Shown here: positions 6,786 to 10,625 of the stretch, in pieces | How the letters are laid out: every line of letters starts with the position of its first letter | How positions within the stretch are numbered: the first letter of the stretch is position 1 | Assembly: GCA_964540815.1 (NCBI GenBank) | Contig: CAZIOH010000144.1 | Coordinates: 1-10,625, forward strand | DNA: 10,625 bases | From: CAZIOH01 sp964540815 | GTDB lineage: Bacteria > Myxococcota_A > Polyangia > Fen-1088 | Direction: 5' to 3' | Made by a program: the position numbers and the translations under genes | The notes under the pieces: model-generated | What the model was told of the DNA's origin: nothing | Database searches by the model: none | What the model saw: only the letters and a program-made list of their open reading frames with translations

Positions 6786-6954
6786 TCCAGACCAGGCACC
6801 GAAAGGTCGGAATCCCATAGCTGATGCACTCCTCCGCTTTGGGGACGATCGTTCGAATCGTCTTGCGGAGCTTGTCGAGCGCTCGGCGTCCTTCGCCCTT
6901 CACTGAATCGAGGTACATGGAGGTCACTTTTCGAGCCACAGTTGTCCTTACCAT
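6785..6954 (-). pseudogene. DUF1801 (YdhG-like) N-terminal fragment
   Basis: From ATG 6954 on the minus strand, residues 11-50 (YLDSVKGEGRRALDKLRKTI, then PKAEECISYGIPTFR) match the start of DUF1801 proteins, small soluble proteins of about 110-140 residues with a poorly defined role. The match ends after PTFR, and the frame passes into the histidine-kinase remnant. The C-terminal half of the domain is missing. The ribosome site is not obvious. Family recognition is from motif memory, and the junction at about 6785 is accurate to roughly 15 bases. Confidence 0.6.
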
Positions 6955-7064
6955 CGCAACTTTGGGGCTCCAGCACAGCCGACCCGGTGGTGTCTCGGGA
7001 GCACGAGCGCCCTGGCCTGTTCGGGGCCGATGACACCGCGGTCGAGGACACGGCGGCGCACGCG

Positions 7065-8609
7065 TCAGGGAGTGGTGTTCAAGAGAACACCGCCCGCGAC
7101 GACGAGGTCGGGCTTACCGTCGCCGTTCACGTCGCCGACCGCCGTGGCTATGTACGGCCCGATAGACACGTATTCACCCGCGATGCCGTCCCCGCCACCG
7201 AGAAATAGTGCATTGAACCTGCCATCGGACAAGACAACGTCGCGGTGCCCGTCGCCGTTCATGTCGACGACGCCCAAGACGTCGCCGGGATTGAGAACAC
7301 TGCCGAGGTCGGGCGTCGCGGGGTCCGCTGCCGTGGTCAAGAAGATTTGGCCCCCTTGTTCCCTGCCTCCCACCACGAAATCGGCTTTCCCATCGCCGTT
7401 CATGTCCGCAAGGGCAACGGAGTGCGGACTCACCAGGAACCGGTCGAAGCCCGGGGTGGGTAGGGTCAGCGAGGTGGGGTAAGTTCCGTCGCCCCTGTTC
7501 ACGAGGAACGTCAACTTCCCGATGTCTCCGAAGACCAAGGCCAGGTCGGTCGCGCCGTCGCCGTTCAAATCGCCGGCCGCAATTTGAAGAGCCCAGAGGG
7601 ACCCGGGGGGCCGGCCAGGAGCGGGCCCGCTGTCCACATAGCTCACTTTGGGCGCAAACTGACCGCCGCCTTTGTTCACGAAGATGTCGAGCAAGGAAAT
7701 GTCGCAACCGGCCGCGATGTCCAGGCGCCCATCGCCATCGACGTCCGCGATCAGGACCGAGTGGGTGCGGGAGTCCGCCAGGAGCTGGACAGGAGCGGAA
7801 AAGGTCGCGTCGCCTTGGTTGGTGAAGACCTCCAGCCTCCCGGGCGCGTCCGCTGGGGTACCGGTCGGGGAATTCGCGCTGGTGGTGACCAGGTCCGGGA
7901 TCGTGTCGCCGTCGAGATCTCCAACGGCGAATGACTCGACCCCGAGGCCCACGGTCGAAATCGGGCCGAAGGTTCCGTCCCCATGGCCGAGCATCAGGGT
8001 CACGCGTCCGCCGGTTGCGGAGTCCAAACCCAACAGGTCGAGCATGCCGTCGCCGTTCATGTCTGCGAGCCGGGAGCCCGCGGCGGTGCTGGGGACAAAC
8101 ACGAAGGAAGCCACCTTCAACGGCGGGGCGGGACTATCACCGATTGCGCCGGCTTGCCCCGCGGAGCCGCCCGAGCCCACCGATCCCGCTGATCCCACTG
8201 ATCCCACTGATCCTACTGATCCTGCCCGGCCCGGGGACGCGCCGGCGGCGCTTGCGATCGCTCCGCTGCCGTTTCCGCCATTGCTGTGGCCCCCGCCGGC
8301 GGCCGACCAGACTCCGCCGTTTCCAAGATTTCCGCCATTCCATCCGATCGCACCTCCCGCCGTACCGGATCCGCCGAGCCCCCCGCCACTCCCCGCATCC
8401 ACGCCTGCAACCCCCGTCCGCGCCCCGGTCCATCCGTCGGCGCCGCCCCCTGTCCGCGCGACGTCTCCCCCGGTCCCGCTCGGGCTCTTGTATCCAATGT
8501 CACCGGCGGTGTTCCCGGCCGAGCAGGCGAGCACGCCGAGCGTCCCTGCGATGGCCGCCAAGATGATCGCGCTCCGCGCAGCGGTGCTCGGCAAGCCCTC
8601 GTTGGTCAT
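7065..8609 (-). CDS. FG-GAP/VCBS seven-repeat beta-propeller lipoprotein
   Basis: A hydrophobic signal ends in VLAC, a lipobox-like site, so the mature protein is probably lipid-anchored outside the inner membrane. A Gly/Ser/Ala-rich linker (about residues 32-162) leads to a propeller domain. This carries seven calcium loops of the form D-x-[ND]-G-D-x-x-x-D: DMNGDGMLD, DLDGDTIPD, DVDGDGRLD, DLNGDGATD, DMNGDGKAD, DMNGDGHRD and DVNGDGKPD. Seven repeats make one complete integrin-alpha-like propeller, usually used for binding at the cell surface. Two in-frame ATGs compete, at 8615 and 8609. AAGGAG at 8618-8623 is 2 bases from the first and 8 bases from the second, so I chose 8609 (514 residues). 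The linker contains a 9-base tandem repeat. No catalytic motif is seen. A decayed FG-GAP tail lies just upstream on the same strand. Confidence 0.9.
   Translation of the reverse strand: MTNEGLPSTAARSAIILAAIAGTLGVLACSAGNTAGDIGYKSPSGTGGDVARTGGGADGWTGARTGVAGVDAGSGGGLGGSGTAGGAIGWNGGNLGNGGVWSAAGGGHSNGGNGSGAIASAAGASPGRAGSVGSVGSVGSAGSVGSGGSAGQAGAIGDSPAPPLKVASFVFVPSTAAGSRLADMNGDGMLDLLGLDSATGGRVTLMLGHGDGTFGPISTVGLGVESFAVGDLDGDTIPDLVTTSANSPTGTPADAPGRLEVFTNQGDATFSAPVQLLADSRTHSVLIADVDGDGRLDIAAGCDISLLDIFVNKGGGQFAPKVSYVDSGPAPGRPPGSLWALQIAAGDLNGDGATDLALVFGDIGKLTFLVNRGDGTYPTSLTLPTPGFDRFLVSPHSVALADMNGDGKADFVVGGREQGGQIFLTTAADPATPDLGSVLNPGDVLGVVDMNGDGHRDVVLSDGRFNALFLGGGDGIAGEYVSIGPYIATAVGDVNGDGKPDLVVAGGVLLNTTP
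7074..7091 (-). repeat. 7-bp inverted repeat at the 3' end of the FG-GAP gene
   Basis: GGTGTTC and GAACACC flank a 4-base loop, inside the codons for the last residues of the lipoprotein. A hairpin here could protect the mRNA end, but no U-run follows on the minus strand, so it is not a convincing terminator and may be coincidental. Confidence 0.3.
8173..8226 (-). repeat. 9-base tandem repeat encoding Gly-Ser-Val/Ala units
   Basis: Six consecutive 9-base units related to GATCCCACT on the plus strand (two identical copies at 8191-8208, the rest with one or a few changes) encode the GSVGSVGSVGSAGSVGSG stretch of the lipoprotein linker. Gain or loss of units would keep the frame and only change linker length. 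Confidence 0.75.
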
Positions 8610-8617
8610 GTCCATGT

Positions 8618-8623
8618 CTCCTT
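8618..8623 (-). promoter_or_regulatory. Ribosome binding site favouring the 8609 start
   Basis: AAGGAG on the minus strand lies 8 bases before ATG 8609 but only 2 bases before ATG 8615. The spacing favours the inner start. Confidence 0.6.
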
Positions 8624-8751
8624 GGTGTCTCTCCCACCAGATGTTTCGTCTCTATCTTCGGTCGCGGACCGGAGCGGTCGCGAATAGGTCCCAAGCCGGC
8701 CTGGTCAGCACGCCCCCACCCCACGCCAATGCTCGCGCGGCGAGACGCTTC

Positions 8752-8891
8752 TTACGGGTAGTCCAAGGTCAAGGTGACACCGCTCGCCCTCAGCCTCACG
8801 AACGTCCCATCCCCTTTGTTCAGCAGGACGCTCACCTGCGGGCCTGCCTGGCGTCAGATGTGCCGTCACCATTGCCCATCGCGACCGTCAC
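8752..8891 (-). pseudogene. FG-GAP/VCBS protein C-terminal remnant
   Basis: On the minus strand VTVAMGNGDGTSD, from 8891, resembles a worn FG-GAP calcium loop. After a frameshift near 8850 the sequence continues QVSVLLNKGDGTF, the classic VCBS repeat ending, and stops at TAA 8752-8754 after LTLDYP. About 45 codons survive. The remnant is probably the tail of a paralogue or an older copy related to the lipoprotein downstream. No clear FG-GAP sequence is seen further upstream. Confidence 0.55.
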
Positions 8892-9382
8892 GCCACGCGT
8901 CACTGCGATCAGGGACAACTGAATCCAAAGACCGACGCCGTCCGTGCCCGCGCCTTACAATGTCGGGCAGGTGGGTGCTGGCCTTTCCCGCGTTCTCCCC
9001 CGCGCTGCGGTGCGCAGACTGGCCCTTGGGGGCTGCTCGGCGCCATCGCCGCGGCCTGGGCCAGCCCAGTTCCGTCCGGCCAGGACCCTCCATCGCCCTT
9101 GAATTTCCTATGCTCTGGGGGAGCACGGTGGTGGCACGCTCGGCGGCGCGTCCTCCGGTCACGACCCGGGCAACGGGCCGGTGTATTGCGCCTGACTACC
9201 CAGCGACGGCGGCAGGACGCCGAAGATGGGCGCCGGCGCCAACCAGAAATCGTTGAAGGGCCGGTTGCCCGTCCCGCCTTGCGTCTCGAGATCGATCTAC
9301 TTCGTCATAGCGAGCGACTCGGCCCGCTGGTTCGAGAGGCTCCTCCCCCGAAAGGCTCCGGCTCGTCGAAGCAGCAAGTTGT
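8892..9382 (+). other. Long stretch without a recognisable gene
   Basis: Every frame is broken or low in family signal. A plus-strand frame reads LLGAIAAAWASPVPSGQDPP around 9030-9090, which looks like a worn signal peptide. An adjoining frame ends YALGEHGGGTLGGASSGHDP...VYCA with a stop at 9192-9194. Together they could be a frameshifted exported-protein remnant, but I cannot assign it. Toward 9330 the sequence grades into the damaged integrase. Confidence 0.3.
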
Positions 9383-10339
9383 ATCGGGCCACTGAAGGGT
9401 GAGCTCGATTCGGCGCAGACACGGGAGAACTGGGAGCTGATGTTGCGGCTGCACCTGTTTCCCACCTTCGGCGAGACATAAGTGGACGCCATCTCCAAGG
9501 CTGACGTCGAGCGGTGGCTTGGCGAGCAGGCCAAGAGGGTTCGGGCGGGCACCCATTCGCCGGTCACCGTGAACAACTGGTTGCGTTTCTTTCGGCTCAT
9601 CATGAGCGAAGCGGTCGACGAACTCGGGCTCGCCAGTCATCCCGTCATCAAGGTCAAGGGACTCGACACGAGCCTCCACACCACCTACACCGAAGAGGAG
9701 CCGAACGCTCTTCTCCCCGAGGAGGTTCATCCCTTCTTGGTGGCGATGCGCGATCGCATCCGCAGCACTTCGCGATGGTGGCGCTCGGGTTCGCAACGGG
9801 GTGGCGGCCGTCGATGATGCGACCGCTCCGGCGAACGGGGCCCACCCCGGACGTACTCTGGGAAAAGAGCGTGGTGCTGGCGCGGCGGTCACAGACCCGC
9901 GGTGACGAGGTCCGCGAAGCGACGAAGAATGCCACGTGCTTCCGGGTCACCTTGCCCACCGAGGTCATGGCCGTCCTCCGCTGGCACGCCGACCGACTTC
10001 CGAGAGGCGCGATGCGGGACAGCGATCTGTTGTTCCCTTCAGAGACCGGTGGGTTCAGAACCGCCACCGTCCTCGACAAGCCGTTCAAGGACGTCTGCCA
10101 GCACCTCGCGCTCGGAAAGACAGTGACCGCCCGGGCGATGCGCCGGACCTTCCAGGATCACGCCCGTCGGGCGTCGATCGATGGTCTCATCCAGCGCAGC
10201 ATCTGCGGCCACCTCACCGAAGAGATGACCGAGCGCTATAGCTCGGTGGCCCAGGTCGAGGTGGAAGCCGCCCTCGGCAAGGTCGTCTCGCTCGCCGGCT
10301 ACCGCGATCTCTTGCGGTTCACGGCACCCGAAGACCGAG

Positions 10340-10361
10340 GTGGTGGGAAAGTGGTGGGAAA
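10340..10361 (+). repeat. 11-base tandem direct repeat near the integrase 3' end
   Basis: GTGGTGGGAAA occurs twice in a row. It lies 66 bases from the 3' end of the tRNA gene and after the conserved integrase domain. It could be a recombinase arm or accessory-protein site, or a simple duplication. Confidence 0.45.
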
Positions 10362-10426
10362 ACCCGATTCGCCGCTGGACCACCGCACCAAGCCCACAAA
10401 CCGTCGCAATGACTTAGCTTTTACGG

Positions 10427-10473
10427 AGCGGGATATCGGGTTCGAACCGACGACATTCAGCTTGGGAAGCTGA
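10427..10473. other. Putative attachment site in the tRNA-Gly 3' half
   Basis: Integrases of this family often recombine at the 3' half of a tRNA gene and regenerate it. Here the integrase frame ends inside the tRNA and the tRNA is intact, so the junction of the integrated DNA should lie in this interval, with the element extending to lower coordinates. I looked for a second copy of the T-arm and acceptor sequence in the window and found none, so the other end lies outside it or is lost. Confidence 0.5.
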
Positions 10474-10499
10474 CACTCTACCAACTGAGTTAATCCCGC
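10427..10499 (-). tRNA. tRNA-Gly, anticodon CCC
   Basis: The minus strand folds into a full 73-base cloverleaf. The acceptor stem is GCGGGAT/ATCCCGC. The D-arm is ACTC-AGTTGGTA-GAGT and the anticodon arm TCAGC-TTCCCAA-GCTGA, with anticodon CCC at 10464-10466. The variable loop is ATGTC and the T-arm GTCGG-TTCGAAC-CCGAT with one G-U pair. The discriminator base is U, as expected for bacterial tRNA-Gly. CCA is not encoded (CCG follows), so it must be added after transcription. It reads GGG codons. It overlaps the 3' end of the integrase remnant on the other strand. Confidence 0.95.
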
Positions 10500-10509
10500 G
10501 AGAGCCCGG

Positions 10510-10538
10510 TTTATGTCTTCATTTCCTCACGATGTCAA
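10510..10538 (-). promoter_or_regulatory. Sigma-70 promoter for tRNA-Gly
   Basis: On the minus strand a perfect TTGACA (10533-10538), a 17-base spacer and CATAAA (10510-10515) lie 10 bases before the tRNA 5' end. The following CCGGGCT is a GC-rich discriminator of the kind seen at growth-rate-controlled stable-RNA promoters. Confidence 0.75.
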
Positions 10539-10625
10539 TTGGTTGGGTTTCGCTCCACTGGCCCTCCCGGCGCCCGATGTGTCGCGTCCCCTCGAGGGCT
10601 GACCTTCGAGCTCTGTGTCATCCCG
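10539..10625. other. Window end, no gene seen
   Basis: No coding frame or RNA fold is convincing in this short stretch upstream of the tRNA promoter. Confidence 0.4.

Larger units (their letters stand above)
9383..10473 (+). pseudogene. Tyrosine recombinase (phage-type integrase), broken by a stop and a frameshift
   Basis: The core-binding domain reads IGPLKGELDSAQTRENWELM, then LRLHLFPTFGET, and is interrupted by TAA at 9479-9481. It continues in the same frame as DAISKADVERWLGEQAKRV, VTVNNWLRFFR and YTEEEPNALLPEEV. At about 9752-9760 the frame changes, consistent with loss of one base (or gain of two). The catalytic domain then follows: TGWRPSMMRPLRR (Arg I), RAMRRTFQDHARRA (Arg II, with the usual His before it replaced), SICGHLTEEM (His) and RYSSV (tyrosine nucleophile). 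The catalytic set is otherwise intact, but the split frame makes the protein non-functional unless recoded. The N-terminal arm-binding region is not recognisable. The last codons, ending at 10473, run into the anticodon stem of the oppositely oriented tRNA-Gly, the usual arrangement for an integrase at its attachment site. Confidence 0.82.

Noticed and set aside
6221..7051. A 276-codon kinase gene starting at 7051
   Set aside because: The N-terminal half of that frame has no kinase features and reads the DUF1801 fragment out of frame. Only the C-terminal ATPase domain is real.
8173..8226. CRISPR-like array
   Set aside because: Units are 9 bases, directly adjacent with no spacers, and encode a Gly/Ser linker.
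7672..8922. Plus-strand frame of 416 codons opposite the lipoprotein
   Set aside because: Pro/Ser/Thr-rich antisense of the FG-GAP repeats and Gly linker. The minus strand has a signal peptide, ribosome site and seven motifs.
9100..9194. Possible exported-protein remnant ending in NGPVYCA
   Set aside because: Only about 30 codons in one frame, with no family match I can name. Kept only as a note in the gene-free stretch.

Overview
The window looks like an accessory, partly decayed stretch of a GC-rich bacterial chromosome. The style of several genes suggests a myxobacterium-like member of Myxococcota: a Gly/Ser-rich FG-GAP lipoprotein, a myxobacterial-type histidine kinase tail, an ActR/PrrA-type regulator and a membrane-anchored M28 peptidase. 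This assignment is inference from gene style, since the window has no marker gene beyond one tRNA.

Layout. At 1-540 two gene fragments lie end to end on the minus strand: a frameshifted FliA/WhiG-type sigma factor and a piece of an IS3-family transposase. At 540-3268 there is a plus-strand module of visibly lower GC. It holds a short regulator with a receiver and a Fis-type helix-turn-helix (737-1360), an exported protein of unknown family (1487-2461) and, 12 bases later, an anchored PKD-domain protein (2474-3268). Two clean inverted repeats sit in its non-coding gaps. At 3479-6191 a hydrophobic reading frame runs into a complete M28 metallopeptidase with eight further membrane segments. At 6221-6954 a kinase ATPase domain and a DUF1801 start are fused as fragments on the minus strand. 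At 7065-8609, also minus, lies a complete seven-repeat FG-GAP lipoprotein, with a decayed FG-GAP tail upstream of it. At 9383-10473 a tyrosine recombinase, disabled by a stop and a frameshift, runs into an intact tRNA-Gly(CCC) that has its own promoter.

How it fits together. The integrase beside the tRNA marks one end of an old integrated element that extends to the left, and the many gene fragments agree with a site that has repeatedly gained and lost DNA. The most promising candidate for something undescribed is the 540-3268 module. Its regulator has Glu where the phosphorylated Asp should be, and it is followed by two co-directional secreted or anchored proteins, one of which I cannot assign to a family. 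I saw no CRISPR array, toxin-antitoxin pair or recognised defence system.
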